From positions 102,927 to 166,926 of the forward strand of contig JAQYVZ010000003.1 in the NCBI GenBank assembly GCA_030145205.1: DNA of 64,000 bases, given 5' to 3'. The first letter of the stretch is position 1. Each line of letters begins with the position of its first letter. The notes beneath the pieces were generated by a model. It was not told the DNA's origin, did not search any database, and was given only the letters and a program-made list of their open reading frames with translations. This DNA is from Desulfuromonadales bacterium. Its GTDB lineage: Bacteria > Desulfobacterota > Desulfuromonadia > Desulfuromonadales > BM103. Of this stretch, positions 32,980-42,764 are shown piece by piece. A program made the translations under genes and the position numbers.

Positions 32980-34680
32980 ATGAATGAATGGCGTTTGATA
33001 GGAGAAATTCTGCGGCAGGACTTCGAAGTTGCTGGCGAGCAAGTCGAAGCCGCCCTGGCTGAACAGCCGCAAAGCGGCGGCAGCCGACTGGGAGAGCTGT
33101 TACTGCAGAAGGAACAGGTCTCCGAGGAGGTCCTGGCACAAGCCCTGGCTCTGCAACTGGAGCTGGCCTATATTCCTGAATTTCCTGAACAATCCTCGGT
33201 TGAAGACCTGCTGGCGCGCATCCCGATCGGCTTCGCCAAGGAGAACCGGTTGTACCCCCTGGAGCGCCGTGAAGGACAGCTCCTGATCGCCATGGCTGAC
33301 CCACTCGATTCCCGGCCACTCAATGACCTGGGTGCCTTGACCGGCGAAGCCATCGAGCCCTGCGTTGCCACTCCGACTGAGATCCTGCGGGCGATCAACC
33401 GCGGCTACGAAAAAACGGCCGGCGAGACCCAGGAGGTCGTTGAAGAGATCGAAGGGGACAGCCCCTCCGATCTGGCGCACAATCTTGAGCCGGAGGACCT
33501 GCTGGACACCGCTGACGAAGCGCCGATCATCCGCTTTGTCAACAGCCTGATCACCCAGGGCACCAAGGAGCGTGCCAGCGACATCCATATTGAACCCTTC
33601 GAAAACGAGTTGCTGGTGCGCTACCGCATCGACGGTATCCTCTACGAAGTACTACGACCGCCCCTGAAAGCCCATGCCGGGATCGTCTCGCGCATCAAGA
33701 TCATGGCCCAGCTCAACATCGCCGAGAAACGCCTGCCACAGGATGGTCGCTTTCGGGTCCGGGTGGCAGGCAGCGACCTCGACATCCGCGTCTCCACCCT
33801 GCCGACGGCATTCGGAGAACGGGTCGTACTACGCCTGCTCGACAAGGCCTCCAGCGTGCTCTCTCTGGAGCAGATCGGCATGGAAAACGATCTTCTGCAC
33901 CAGGTCAACGGCATGATCAACAAATCCCACGGGGTCTTTCTGGTGACCGGCCCGACCGGTTCGGGTAAGACCACGACGCTCTACTCGGCCCTGACCCGAC
34001 TCAATCAGCGCGAGAAGAATATCATCACGGTGGAAGACCCGATCGAGTATCAGCTGACGGGTGTCGGCCAGATCCAGGTCAACCCGAAGATCGACCTGAC
34101 CTTCGCCAACGGGCTGCGCTCCATCCTGCGCCAGGACCCGGACATCATCATGGTCGGTGAGATCCGCGACCAGGAAACGGCCGAGATTGTTGTCCAATCG
34201 GCCCTGACTGGGCACATGGTCTTCTCCACCCTGCACACCAACGATGCCGCCGGCGCGTTGACCCGCCTCGTGGAAATGGGGATCGAGCCGTTCCTGGCGG
34301 CCTCCAGCATCGTCGGCATCCTGGCCCAGCGCCTGGTTCGCCAGATTTGTCCGCACTGCCGCGAAGAATACCAGCCGCCGACCGAGCTGCTGGCAGAGCT
34401 GGGTGAAGAGGGGCTACCAGCCAACCCGGTCTTTTACCGGGGACGCGGCTGTAAGCGCTGCATGGACATCGGCTACTGGGGCCGAACCGGCATCTATGAG
34501 CTGCTGCCGATCAACGACCAGGTGCGTGAGTTGCTGCTGCAGAACCGGGATGCCGCCAGCATCCGCAACGCTGCCATACAGCAGGGCATGCAGCCGCTGC
34601 GCGCCGCCGGCTTGGCCAAGGCCCTGGCCGGCGAGACCTCCCTTGAAGAGGTCCTGCGTGTAACCCAGGAGGAGGTCTAG
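32980..34680 (+). CDS. gspE: Type II secretion ATPase GspE
   Basis: 566 residues. N-terminal N1E domains (1-150) are followed by the hexameric ATPase: Walker A GPTGSGKTTT at 324-333, Asp box, Walker B with DPDIIMVGEIRDQETAE, His box HTNDAAGALTRL. The zinc-binding four-Cys segment CPHC...CKRC near 455-500 is present. It drives pseudopilus growth from the cytoplasm. Confidence 0.96.
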   Translation: MNEWRLIGEILRQDFEVAGEQVEAALAEQPQSGGSRLGELLLQKEQVSEEVLAQALALQLELAYIPEFPEQSSVEDLLARIPIGFAKENRLYPLERREGQLLIAMADPLDSRPLNDLGALTGEAIEPCVATPTEILRAINRGYEKTAGETQEVVEEIEGDSPSDLAHNLEPEDLLDTADEAPIIRFVNSLITQGTKERASDIHIEPFENELLVRYRIDGILYEVLRPPLKAHAGIVSRIKIMAQLNIAEKRLPQDGRFRVRVAGSDLDIRVSTLPTAFGERVVLRLLDKASSVLSLEQIGMENDLLHQVNGMINKSHGVFLVTGPTGSGKTTTLYSALTRLNQREKNIITVEDPIEYQLTGVGQIQVNPKIDLTFANGLRSILRQDPDIIMVGEIRDQETAEIVVQSALTGHMVFSTLHTNDAAGALTRLVEMGIEPFLAASSIVGILAQRLVRQICPHCREEYQPPTELLAELGEEGLPANPVFYRGRGCKRCMDIGYWGRTGIYELLPINDQVRELLLQNRDAASIRNAAIQQGMQPLRAAGLAKALAGETSLEEVLRVTQEEV

Positions 34681-34682
34681 GC

Positions 34683-35897
34683 GTGCCGCTGTTTGAATAC
34701 ACAGGCCTCGACAGCCAGGGGCGCAAAGTCTCCGGCCGGGTCGACGGCGCCGGTCTTAAAGCGGCCACGCTGAAACTGCGGCAAAAGGGCATCTATCCGA
34801 CCGACCTGCGCGAAACTGCGGAGGCAGAAACACGTGAGTCTGCGCGTCTTTTCGGCCTGAAACGTAAAGTTTCCTCTGCCGATCTGGCCTCAACAACCCG
34901 GCAGATGGGAACCCTGCTCAGTGCCGGACTGCCGCTCGACGAGGTCCTGGACACCGTTGCCGAGCAGACCGACCAGGCCGTCCTGACCCGGGCGTTCTCC
35001 TCAATCCGGGAAGAGGTCCGACAGGGGGAACCCCTGCACGCTGCCCTGGCAAAACAGCGCCCTATTTTCCCCGACCTGTTCATCAGCATGATTCGGGTCG
35101 GCGAAAGCAGCGGCACGCTTGACCAGGTCCTGCACCGGCTGGCCGATTTCCTCGACGAGCAGGCCCGCATCAAATCGCGCATTCAAGCAGCGCTGGCTTA
35201 CCCGATCCTGATGACCCTGGTTGGTACCGGGGTGTTAATCTTCCTGTTCCTGTTCGTTGTACCGAAGATCACCCGCATGCTCGATGAAATGGGACAAGCC
35301 CTGCCCCTGCCGACCAAATTTCTGATCGCGCTCAGTCAGGGCCTGGCTGACTGGTGGTGGCTACTCCTGCTCATCTTCATTGCGGCAATCACCGCCTTGC
35401 TGCGGTATCGGCGTACAGACGCGGGACGCCTCAAAACCGATCAGGTCCTGCTCCGTCTGCCGCTCTACGGGCGCCTGCACCTGCAGATTGCCACGGCCTG
35501 GTTCTCAAGGACCCTTGGTACATTGCTGCAGAGCGGGATACCATTACTGAACTCGCTTGAGATCGCCGGGGAACTGCTGACCAACCGGGTGCTGCGCAAT
35601 GCAATCACCACTGCCCGGCGCGAGGTCCAGGAGGGTGGCTCCTTGGCAAAGCATCTCCGGGAAACGGCCGTATTCCCGCCGATGCTGGCCCAGATTACTG
35701 CTGCCGGTGAAAAAAGCGGCCAACTGGAACCGATGCTGTTCCGGGTCGCCGAAACTTATGAACACCAGACCGACCTGTCAATCACCGGTCTGCTCGCACT
35801 ACTGGAACCGTTGCTGATCCTCGTCATGGGCAGCATTGTCGGCTTTGTGGTTCTGGCCATTCTGCTGCCAATTTTTGAGGCCAGCCAAGGTTTTTAA
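34683..35897 (+). CDS. gspF: Type II secretion platform protein GspF
   Basis: 404 residues starting at GTG with AGGAGG upstream and only two bases after gspE. Two tandem GspF domains, each with the signature helices (LLSAGLPLDEVL..., LLQSGIPLLNSLEI...), and three TM helices (near 170-190, 218-238, 372-395). It is the polytopic membrane core on which the ATPase acts. Confidence 0.95.
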   Translation: MPLFEYTGLDSQGRKVSGRVDGAGLKAATLKLRQKGIYPTDLRETAEAETRESARLFGLKRKVSSADLASTTRQMGTLLSAGLPLDEVLDTVAEQTDQAVLTRAFSSIREEVRQGEPLHAALAKQRPIFPDLFISMIRVGESSGTLDQVLHRLADFLDEQARIKSRIQAALAYPILMTLVGTGVLIFLFLFVVPKITRMLDEMGQALPLPTKFLIALSQGLADWWWLLLLIFIAAITALLRYRRTDAGRLKTDQVLLRLPLYGRLHLQIATAWFSRTLGTLLQSGIPLLNSLEIAGELLTNRVLRNAITTARREVQEGGSLAKHLRETAVFPPMLAQITAAGEKSGQLEPMLFRVAETYEHQTDLSITGLLALLEPLLILVMGSIVGFVVLAILLPIFEASQGF

Positions 35898-35911
35898 GGA
35901 AGGAGTTAAGC

Positions 35912-36352
35912 ATGCAACGCGATTTTCGCAACCAACGAGGATTCACCCTCATAGAAATCATGGTCGTCGTGGTCATTCTGGGTGTACTGGCGGCCATCGT
36001 CATTCCCAAGTTCCTGGATCGCCCCGACCAAGCCAAGGTCACCAAAACCAAGATCGACATGAAGAGTCTCGAAGAGGCTCTGGGCATGTTCAAGCTTGAC
36101 AATGGCTTCTTCCCCTCCACTGAGCAGGGGCTCAAGGCACTGGTCACCAAACCGGAGACGGGCCGGACTCCAAGCAAATATGCGGCCGACGGCTACCTGA
36201 AAAAAGTCCCCAGTGATCCCTGGAGCAGTAATTATGTGTATCTCTCGCCCGGGTTGCACAGTAAGGACTTCGACCTGATTTCCTACGGTGCCGACGGCGA
36301 GCCGGGCGGAGAAGGTTTTGATGCAGACATCAACAGCTGGGAACTCGAATAA
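35912..36352 (+). CDS. gspG: Major pseudopilin GspG
   Basis: 146 residues. Short leader ending RNQRG then FTLIEIMVVVVILGVLAAIV, the prepilin-peptidase site and N-methylated helix, with Glu5 present. The rest (DMKSLEEALGMFKLDNGFFPSTEQGLKAL, DPWSSNYVYLSPG) is the typical T2SG domain with a calcium-site region (DGEPGGEGFDADINSWEL). AAGGAG precedes it. Major subunit of the pseudopilus; prepilin peptidase is not in the window. Confidence 0.97.
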   Translation: MQRDFRNQRGFTLIEIMVVVVILGVLAAIVIPKFLDRPDQAKVTKTKIDMKSLEEALGMFKLDNGFFPSTEQGLKALVTKPETGRTPSKYAADGYLKKVPSDPWSSNYVYLSPGLHSKDFDLISYGADGEPGGEGFDADINSWELE

Positions 36353-36848
36353 ACAGGCCGGCTTCACCCTGATTGAACTGGCGGTCGTCATTCTGTTGAT
36401 CAGCCTGTTCAGCCTGGTCAGCATCCCGCTGTTTTCGCACACCGGGCAGGGCAGCCTGCATACCTCGGCCCGCAAGCTGTCCGGCACGGTCAAGTACCTG
36501 TTCAACGAGGCCGCCCTCTCCGGCGAAGAGCATCGCCTGATCTATAACCTGGATCACGGCACTTACCGGGCTATGGTGCGGGAAGTGACTGGCGATCTGG
36601 TCGCTCTGGACGGCACCGGCAAGGAGGCGACTCTGCCGCAAGGAGTCCGTTTCAGTCGCGTGAACCTGGCCGGCCGCGGCAGCTTCACCTCCGGCGAGGT
36701 TACCGTCCGGATCCACCCGAGCGGCTGGCTTGAAGAGACGGTGGTTCAACTGACCGGCGCCGACGAAACGACCCTGACGCTACGCATCAACCCGCTCACC
36801 GGTTCCACGGAAATTTTCAAGGGAGCTCGTGAGTTTTCTCTGAACTGA
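36321..36848 (+). CDS. gspH: Minor pseudopilin GspH
   Basis: 175 residues from the ATG at 36321, which overlaps the end of gspG by 32 bases and has GGAGAAGG upstream. NKQAG then FTLIELAVVILLISLFSLVSI is the prepilin cleavage site and helix. The soluble part is a GspH-type domain (LSGTVKYLFNEAALSGEEHRLIYNLD). Minor pseudopilin near the pseudopilus tip. Confidence 0.9.
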   Translation: MQTSTAGNSNKQAGFTLIELAVVILLISLFSLVSIPLFSHTGQGSLHTSARKLSGTVKYLFNEAALSGEEHRLIYNLDHGTYRAMVREVTGDLVALDGTGKEATLPQGVRFSRVNLAGRGSFTSGEVTVRIHPSGWLEETVVQLTGADETTLTLRINPLTGSTEIFKGAREFSLN

Positions 36849-36886
36849 GCGGCGTTGTTTTATGGAAATCCGAACATGAGCGCACC

Positions 36887-37300
36887 ATGAGCGTGGGATT
36901 ACACACCACCAGACAGCACGGCACAACCGGGAGGACTTCGCGGTGCAACCGCGGTTTTTCCCTGCTCGAAGTGATGATCGCCCTAGCCATTGTCAGCATC
37001 GCCCTGGTGTCTTTGCTGTCGCTCGGCAACCGTTCGATCAGCGTGCATGACCGGCTGCAGCGCATCACCCAGGCGACCTTGCTGGCGCAGCACAAAATGG
37101 CTGAGACGGAAACCGCCGGGACCAGCAAACAAGCGGGACAAGAAATGACCGGCATCTTTGACGAACCGTTCGACCTGTATCGCTGGCGGCTTGATTACGC
37201 GGACACCCCCCTGCCGTCGGTCACCATGGTAACCGTGACCGTTGCCTGGGGAGACGAGGAGAACAATGAAGCTGTATCCATCGACTCCTTTGTCTTTTAA
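36887..37300 (+). CDS. gspI: Minor pseudopilin GspI
   Basis: 137 residues. NRG then FSLLEVMIALAIVSIALVSL is the prepilin site. The leader is long (23 residues, basic). The soluble part LAQHKMAETETAGTSKQ and YRWRLDYADTPLPSVTMVTVTVAW matches GspI. Start codon is not certain: the ribosome site is weak. Confidence 0.88.
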   Translation: MSVGLHTTRQHGTTGRTSRCNRGFSLLEVMIALAIVSIALVSLLSLGNRSISVHDRLQRITQATLLAQHKMAETETAGTSKQAGQEMTGIFDEPFDLYRWRLDYADTPLPSVTMVTVTVAWGDEENNEAVSIDSFVF

Positions 37301-37931
37301 GCAGAAACGCCGGCAGTCCGGCGGATTCACCCTGGTGGAGATCCTGGTTGCGATCAGCATAATCGCCATTCTGCTGACAAGCATTTACGGAATCTTTTCC
37401 ACGATGAGCAGCACCAAGGATCGCCTGGACGCTGACAGCGAAGCCTACCACCGCGCCCGAGTCGTGTTTGACCGACTCGGCCGGGAACTGCGCGGCGTCT
37501 ATCATTCTCAGAAAAATGCCGCGACCCGCTTTCGCGGCGGGGTCGACAGCGAGGGCACGCCTTACCTCGAGTTGAGCACAACAGCAGTGTCGCCACTAAG
37601 CAGCGAGGGCACCGGCTTCGCCCTGGTGCGTTACACACTCGAGACAGACAGTGAGGCAAAGGACGGCAGCAAAATCATGCTGCGCCAAGAGGAGCCTTTG
37701 CTTAGCCGGCAGGAATCCTCTAACGAAGCAACCGCCATGCGCCTGGCGCCGGGGATCAGCCGTTTCCAGGTCAGGTTCCATGTCGACGGCGGCTGGCAAG
37801 ACAACTGGGACGCTGCCACCAGCGGCCTGCCTGACCTGGTTGAGGTGGCACTGACCACAGTCGACGACGGCGGTGAAGAGACCCCGTTCCTGACCGCTTT
37901 TGAATTGCCTGATACAAGGATTTTACCCTGA
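37266..37931 (+). CDS. gspJ: Minor pseudopilin GspJ
   Basis: 221 residues from the ATG at 37266 (GAGGAG upstream), overlapping gspI by 35 bases. RQSGG then FTLVEILVAISIIAILLTSIYGIF is the prepilin site and helix. The C-terminal GspJ domain includes RLGRELRGVYHSQ and LVEVALTTVDDG. Forms the GspI-J-K tip complex. Confidence 0.9.
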   Translation: MKLYPSTPLSFKQKRRQSGGFTLVEILVAISIIAILLTSIYGIFSTMSSTKDRLDADSEAYHRARVVFDRLGRELRGVYHSQKNAATRFRGGVDSEGTPYLELSTTAVSPLSSEGTGFALVRYTLETDSEAKDGSKIMLRQEEPLLSRQESSNEATAMRLAPGISRFQVRFHVDGGWQDNWDAATSGLPDLVEVALTTVDDGGEETPFLTAFELPDTRILP

Positions 37932-38896
37932 TGCAGACACGGCGCGGCGAAAGAGGGATGGCCCTACTGCTGGTCCTCGTGGTGGTCGCACTATTGACGT
38001 CACTGTTGACGGAACTGGCCTTCTCCACCCTGATCGATCTGCGCTTGACGGAGACCTTCCGGGACAACACACGCGCCTACTACCTGGCGCGCGGCGGCGT
38101 GACCGCCGGCCGAATGATCCTGCAGGAGGACCACAACAACTACGACGCCCTGGAGGAGACCTGGAGCCAGGGAGTCGCCAGCTACCCAGTCGGTGACGGG
38201 GCTGTCTCGATCACCATCAGGGATCTGGATGGCAAACTTGCGATCAATGAGTTGGTCAAGAACAACAATCCCCAGGTGCTGATGGTGGATCGCTTTTACC
38301 GCCTGTTCACAGCCCTGGAGGTTGAGCACCTGGCCGAACCGGCGGAGTTGACGGCCGCGCTGATCGACTGGCTGGACACAGGGGATGACCCGTACCTGGA
38401 AATTTTGACCGACGGCCTCAACATCCCGGTCAGTGGCGCCGAGAATGCCTACTACCAGAACCAACAGACGGCCTACTCCTGCAAGAACGGGCCTGTCGAG
38501 ACGCTTGAGGAGCTGCTCCTGGTCAAAGGTTTTTCGGAAGAACTTCTTACGATCATCGCGCCGCATCTGACCGTGAACGGCAAGGCGAAGATCAATATCA
38601 ACACCGCCAGTAACATGGTGCTGATGTCACTCGATCCGGCGATTGATGAACAGGCGGCCGCAGAAATCATTGCGCACCGCCAGGGTTCACCGATCAAGAC
38701 GATCTCCACACTGGAGAGTGTCCTGCCGGCGGAGGCCTACAGCGCGCTGAAAAGCCTGGCCAACCAGAAGGCTCTCGGCACAACCAGCTCACTTTACCAG
38801 ATTACAGCACAGGCCCGCATCAATGACGGCAATCGCACGGTGCAGGCTGAAGTTGACAAGCCAGACAACCTGCTCCTTTTCATCAAGGTGGATTAG
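37931..38896 (+). CDS. gspK: Minor pseudopilin GspK
   Basis: 321 residues; start overlaps the gspJ stop (TGATG). GERG then MALLLVLVVVALLTSLLTELAF is the prepilin-like segment, lacking Glu5 as usual for GspK. The large globular part includes LIDWLDTGDDPYLEI and two helix-hairpin-helix-like stretches (ININTASNMVLMSLDPAIDEQAAAEIIAHR). It caps the pseudopilus tip. Confidence 0.93.
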   Translation: MQTRRGERGMALLLVLVVVALLTSLLTELAFSTLIDLRLTETFRDNTRAYYLARGGVTAGRMILQEDHNNYDALEETWSQGVASYPVGDGAVSITIRDLDGKLAINELVKNNNPQVLMVDRFYRLFTALEVEHLAEPAELTAALIDWLDTGDDPYLEILTDGLNIPVSGAENAYYQNQQTAYSCKNGPVETLEELLLVKGFSEELLTIIAPHLTVNGKAKININTASNMVLMSLDPAIDEQAAAEIIAHRQGSPIKTISTLESVLPAEAYSALKSLANQKALGTTSSLYQITAQARINDGNRTVQAEVDKPDNLLLFIKVD

Positions 38897-38901
38897 ACAC
38901 G

Positions 38902-40302
38902 ATGGCAAAACGTTTTTTAGGCCTCGATATCGGGCCACACTCAACCCGCATGGCCGTTCTCGATTACGAGCAGGGCCAGCTGACCCGGGTTCAACTCCTG
39001 GAGAGCCAGCTGCCGGAGCGCGCCGCACAACTGGCCGAACTGCGTACCGCACTGGAGGGTGACTTCAAGATCGGTGACCACCTGGCCGCCGCCCTGCCCG
39101 CCAAGGTCGCCTACATGCGCCCGCTCGAATTTCCGTTCCGTGACATGAAAAAAATCAGGGCGGCGCTGCCCTTCGAAATGGGTTCCCGACTGCCCATCCC
39201 TGTGGAAGAGTGCGTTACCGCGGCTCAGCCCGCCATTCTGACCGAGGAGAACAGTGCCAGGGTGATGGCTGCGGCCGTCCCCAAAACGGTCCTGCAGGAG
39301 CTGTTGGGTAGCACGGACGCCGCCGGGTTTCCCCTGCAAATTCTCGACCTGGCCCCCTTTGCCTATGTCGCTGGGATGTCGGAGTGGTGCTCCGACGGCA
39401 TCCTGGTGGTTGCGAATGCGGTCGAGACAACCGTCTCTTGCTTGGAAGCGGGCAAGCTGGTTGACTATCGCCTGCTGCCGGGCGGCGCAGAGTTGACCAC
39501 CCCGGCCGGCCTGAAAACCCTGCAACGGGAAATCCGGGCCTTGACCGCCAAGGCCGGCGACCGGCGGCCCACCATCTTCCTGATGGGCGAGACGGCGGAT
39601 GAAGAACTGGCCGGACAGTTGTCAAAATCGGGCCAAACCGTAGAACAAATGAGCATGCGTCTCGCCGGGGAAGAGATCCCCGCGACTTTTGTCCCGGCCG
39701 CAGCCCTGGCACTGCGTGCGGCAGCAAAAGAGAACGACAACGCTTTCAACTTCCGCTCTGGCGAGTTCGCTCTCAAGGGAGAATGGCAGAAGTTGAAAAC
39801 CTCTCTCTGGATTTCTGCCGCCATGGTGCTGACGATCTGTGTCGTGCTGATCAGCACCGCCGTTGTCAATTACCAGGCCAAAGCTCGACAAATTGACACC
39901 TTGCAGACGGAGATGGTTGAGCTCTATCGCCAGACCTTTCCCGAGGCGACCACGATTGTTGATGTGCCTCTGCAGATGCAAAGCGCCCTCCGCGACCTGC
40001 GGGAGCGTAGCAGCCTGATCGGCGGCCTCCAACCGGGGGTGTTGACTGTTCTGAAGACTCTGTCGAGCCTGCCGGAAGGACTGGAGCTGGATCTTCAGGA
40101 ATTTGATTATGGCCCGGGCAACGTCAGGCTCGCCGGCCGGACTCTGTCTTTCGATGCGCTCAATCGCATCACGGAGCACCTCGGTCGCTCGACACTGTTC
40201 ACTGGTATGCAGGTGACTGATGCCAAAATGTCCCTGGATGGCACCCGGGTTGATTTTCGGCTGCTGCTGACCCTCGCCGGAGAAGGGGGAGACAATGATT
40301 GA
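38902..40302 (+). CDS. gspL: Type II secretion protein GspL (PilM-like)
   Basis: 466 residues. The N-terminal cytoplasmic part is an actin-like PilM/GspL fold (FLGLDIGPHSTRMAVLDYEQGQL; residues 1-290), then one membrane helix (LWISAAMVLTICVVLISTAVV) and a periplasmic ferredoxin-like domain. It recruits GspE to the membrane. Overlaps gspM by 8 bases. Confidence 0.88.
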   Translation: MAKRFLGLDIGPHSTRMAVLDYEQGQLTRVQLLESQLPERAAQLAELRTALEGDFKIGDHLAAALPAKVAYMRPLEFPFRDMKKIRAALPFEMGSRLPIPVEECVTAAQPAILTEENSARVMAAAVPKTVLQELLGSTDAAGFPLQILDLAPFAYVAGMSEWCSDGILVVANAVETTVSCLEAGKLVDYRLLPGGAELTTPAGLKTLQREIRALTAKAGDRRPTIFLMGETADEELAGQLSKSGQTVEQMSMRLAGEEIPATFVPAAALALRAAAKENDNAFNFRSGEFALKGEWQKLKTSLWISAAMVLTICVVLISTAVVNYQAKARQIDTLQTEMVELYRQTFPEATTIVDVPLQMQSALRDLRERSSLIGGLQPGVLTVLKTLSSLPEGLELDLQEFDYGPGNVRLAGRTLSFDALNRITEHLGRSTLFTGMQVTDAKMSLDGTRVDFRLLLTLAGEGGDND

Positions 40303-40831
40303 ACGTATCAACCAACTGGAAACGCGTGAAAAGGCTTTCCTCGCTGCCGGAGCAGTCTTCCTGCTGACGGTCTTCCTCTTCGTCGGGCTTTATCAACCTT
40401 ACCGGAACGCCGTCACCGGCGCCGAAAGGTCGATCCTGGCGAAGCAGGCTCAGGTCGAGCAGGTCAAACGCCTTCAGACAGAGTACCGGGCGCTGCAGCA
40501 ACAGATGAAACGCGCCGATTCCAAGCTGACTCGTGCCGGCGGCGCATCCGCTCTGGCCCTGGTCGAAGAGATCGCGACCCGCATCGGCGGACGTGAAAAC
40601 CTGAGCTACATCCGTCCTCAGCCTGCCCAATCGCAAGGCACGGTCCGCATCGATAATCTTGACATCAAGTTCGAGCGCCTGCCGTTGCAGCAGGTGGTCC
40701 GGCTGCTGTGGGAGCTCGAAGCTTCGGCTGCCCAGATGCAGGTCAAAAACCTGCGGCTCAAGGAACGTTTTGACAATCAGGCGCAGCTCGATGCAACCAT
40801 GACCGTTGCCGTGTTCCGGAGCAACGGATGA
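40295..40831 (+). CDS. gspM: Type II secretion protein GspM
   Basis: 178 residues. Short N-terminus, one membrane helix (AFLAAGAVFLLTVFLFVGLY), a coiled-coil stretch (QAQVEQVKRLQTEYRALQQQMKRAD) and a ferredoxin-like periplasmic domain. Partner of GspL in the inner-membrane platform. Overlaps gspN by 4 bases (ATGA). Confidence 0.87.
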   Translation: MIERINQLETREKAFLAAGAVFLLTVFLFVGLYQPYRNAVTGAERSILAKQAQVEQVKRLQTEYRALQQQMKRADSKLTRAGGASALALVEEIATRIGGRENLSYIRPQPAQSQGTVRIDNLDIKFERLPLQQVVRLLWELEASAAQMQVKNLRLKERFDNQAQLDATMTVAVFRSNG

Positions 40832-41670
40832 AACAACTCAGTTTGCGCACCCCCGGTTCCGCCGGGGCAGCGGTCCTGCTGTTCCTGCTCGGTCTGCTGC
40901 TCGGTCTGGCATTCTCCTTCCCGACAACTGCCCTGGAGAATCGCTTGCTGGCAGCCGTGGAAGCCAACGGCCAGATCCACATCGAAACCGACGACCTGAG
41001 CTTTTCGCCCCTGCTCACACTGCAGGGTGGTCCCACGCTGATCTCTTCACAAGCGTCGGACGCCCCTCCGGTGCCCGTGGATACGTTCAAGCTCACGCCG
41101 AAATGGGCATCACTGTTCACAACCAACCCGGGCATCCTCCTGACCGCTCAACTGCTCGGCGGCCATCTCCAGACGGACCTTTACCGCGATGGCACGTGCG
41201 ACCTGCGCGCAGACAACTTGACCCTTGATCTGCCCCTGCAGGGGGCAATGAAGCTGCGCCTGTCCGGTCGCCTGCAGCAGGCAACCATGCAGAGCCAGCT
41301 GCCCCTGCAAAAATCCTCTGAGAGCGCCCTGCAGCTCACCCTGGCTGACGCGAAGCTGACGGGTTTGGGCGGGGCTCAATCCGACCTGACCCTCGGGACC
41401 ATCCGCTTTCAGGCCATCGGCACGGGGCATTCGTTCAAGATCACCACGCTCACCGCCGAAGAGGGCGACTTCAGCTTGAACGGCCGAGGCAGTTTCCTGG
41501 TCGGCAGAGACCTGCCCTCCAGTCGGATCAACCTCCGGGCAGACCTTCGCCCGACACCGCAGGCCGACCCCGGCCTGGTCAGCCTGCTGGAACTCGCTGC
41601 CCGCAAAAAACCGGGTGGCGTGCTGGAACTGCGCCTCAGCGGCTATTTGTCAAACCCATCCCTGAAATAG
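40828..41670 (+). CDS. gspN: Type II secretion protein GspN
   Basis: 280 residues. One N-terminal membrane helix (AAVLLFLLGLLLGLAFSFP), then a beta-rich periplasmic domain of the GspN/AsmA-like kind (LENRLLAAVEANGQIHIETDDLSF, LSGRLQQATMQSQLPLQ). Assignment rests on position after gspM and on this fold; sequence is poorly conserved in the family. Confidence 0.78.
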   Translation: MKQLSLRTPGSAGAAVLLFLLGLLLGLAFSFPTTALENRLLAAVEANGQIHIETDDLSFSPLLTLQGGPTLISSQASDAPPVPVDTFKLTPKWASLFTTNPGILLTAQLLGGHLQTDLYRDGTCDLRADNLTLDLPLQGAMKLRLSGRLQQATMQSQLPLQKSSESALQLTLADAKLTGLGGAQSDLTLGTIRFQAIGTGHSFKITTLTAEEGDFSLNGRGSFLVGRDLPSSRINLRADLRPTPQADPGLVSLLELAARKKPGGVLELRLSGYLSNPSLK

Positions 41671-41678
41671 GAATTTTC

Positions 41679-42668
41679 ATGTCTCTGATTCGATTCAGCC
41701 TGTTGCTTTGCTGCTTCTGTCTGGCTACCCTGCCGGCCCACGCTCTTGAAATCAAGCCTTTTCAGGTCCGCAACCTGACCCCAACGGCCCTGGGCCACTC
41801 TCTGGCCACCGCGGAATCCGCCAGGCTCGCTCCCGCTGGAACGGTCAGCGCCGCGTTCAGCCTCGACCTAGCCAGCCACGCCAGCCTGAGCAGCAACGGT
41901 AATGAGCAGATCGTGCTTGACGGTGAAACGCTGCTGGCCACCCTCGGCATGCGCTACAGCGTGAATGAGACTGTGCAGGTCGGTTTCGACCTTCCCTGGA
42001 TTCGCCACGACGAAGGCTCTCTGGACAGCTTCATCTCCAACTGGCACGACATGTTCCGCCTGCCCAACGGCGACCGCGACAAGTTGCCCGATGACAATCT
42101 GGCCTTTGTCTATCAACGTGATGACGAAACCGAACTGCAGCTCGACCAGACAACAGACGGCATCGGCGACCTGCGCCTGCTCTGCTCCTGGCAGCTGAGC
42201 CGCAACGACCACACGGCAACCGCCCTGCACGCCACCCTCAAGGCGCCGACCGGCGATGCCGACAAACTGACTGGCAGCGACAGCTGGGATGTCTCGCTGG
42301 CGTACGCGCTGGACCGTACGGTCCCGCTGACGCAGGGGCAGGCCGCACTCTGGGGTGGGCTGGGCGGCAGCTGGCTGGGCAGCAGCAAGGTTCTGGATGC
42401 TCAGGCCGAAGACTGGGCGGCGAATGCCTGGCTCGGTGCCGGCTGGAGTCCACGGGACTGGATCGCCTTCAAGCTGCAACTTGACGCGCTCACCGCCCTG
42501 TATGACAGCGACCTGGCCGAGCTGGGCAACCCCGCCGTAATCCTCACCATGGGTGGCAACCTCGCCCTCGGGCCACAGACCTCACTGGAGATCGGCGTCG
42601 GTGAAGATCTGGCCGTAAACACTTCCCCCGATGTCACCTTTCATCTGGGTGTGACTCACCGCTTCTGA
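41679..42668 (+). CDS. DUF3187 family outer-membrane-type protein
   Basis: 329 residues with signal peptide (FSLLLCCFCLATLPAHA). EIKPFQVRNLTPTALGHSLATAESARL is followed by many amphipathic beta strands (GMRYSVNETVQVGFDLPWIRHDEG, GIGDLRLLCSWQL) and a final THRF, as in beta-barrel outer-membrane proteins. This matches DUF3187 as I remember it. It is 8 bases after gspN and so belongs to the operon; it may help the secretin or be cargo-related. Role unknown. Confidence 0.75.
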   Translation: MSLIRFSLLLCCFCLATLPAHALEIKPFQVRNLTPTALGHSLATAESARLAPAGTVSAAFSLDLASHASLSSNGNEQIVLDGETLLATLGMRYSVNETVQVGFDLPWIRHDEGSLDSFISNWHDMFRLPNGDRDKLPDDNLAFVYQRDDETELQLDQTTDGIGDLRLLCSWQLSRNDHTATALHATLKAPTGDADKLTGSDSWDVSLAYALDRTVPLTQGQAALWGGLGGSWLGSSKVLDAQAEDWAANAWLGAGWSPRDWIAFKLQLDALTALYDSDLAELGNPAVILTMGGNLALGPQTSLEIGVGEDLAVNTSPDVTFHLGVTHRF

Positions 42669-42727
42669 GGTCACAAACGTATCGACACCTGAACGGTGCC
42701 GCGCGCGATCGGCCCAACATCAATAAA

Positions 42728-42758
42728 AAAAGGGTTCGTCATTTGACGAACCCTTTTG
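42728..42758. terminator. Bidirectional intrinsic terminator
   Basis: AAAGGGTTCGTC and GACGAACCCTTT form a 12-bp stem with an ATTT loop. It has T runs on both sides (TTTTG on plus, TTTTTTATTG on minus), so it ends both the gsp operon and the tRNA-Ala transcript. Confidence 0.92.
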
Positions 42759-42764
42759 TCGTTC

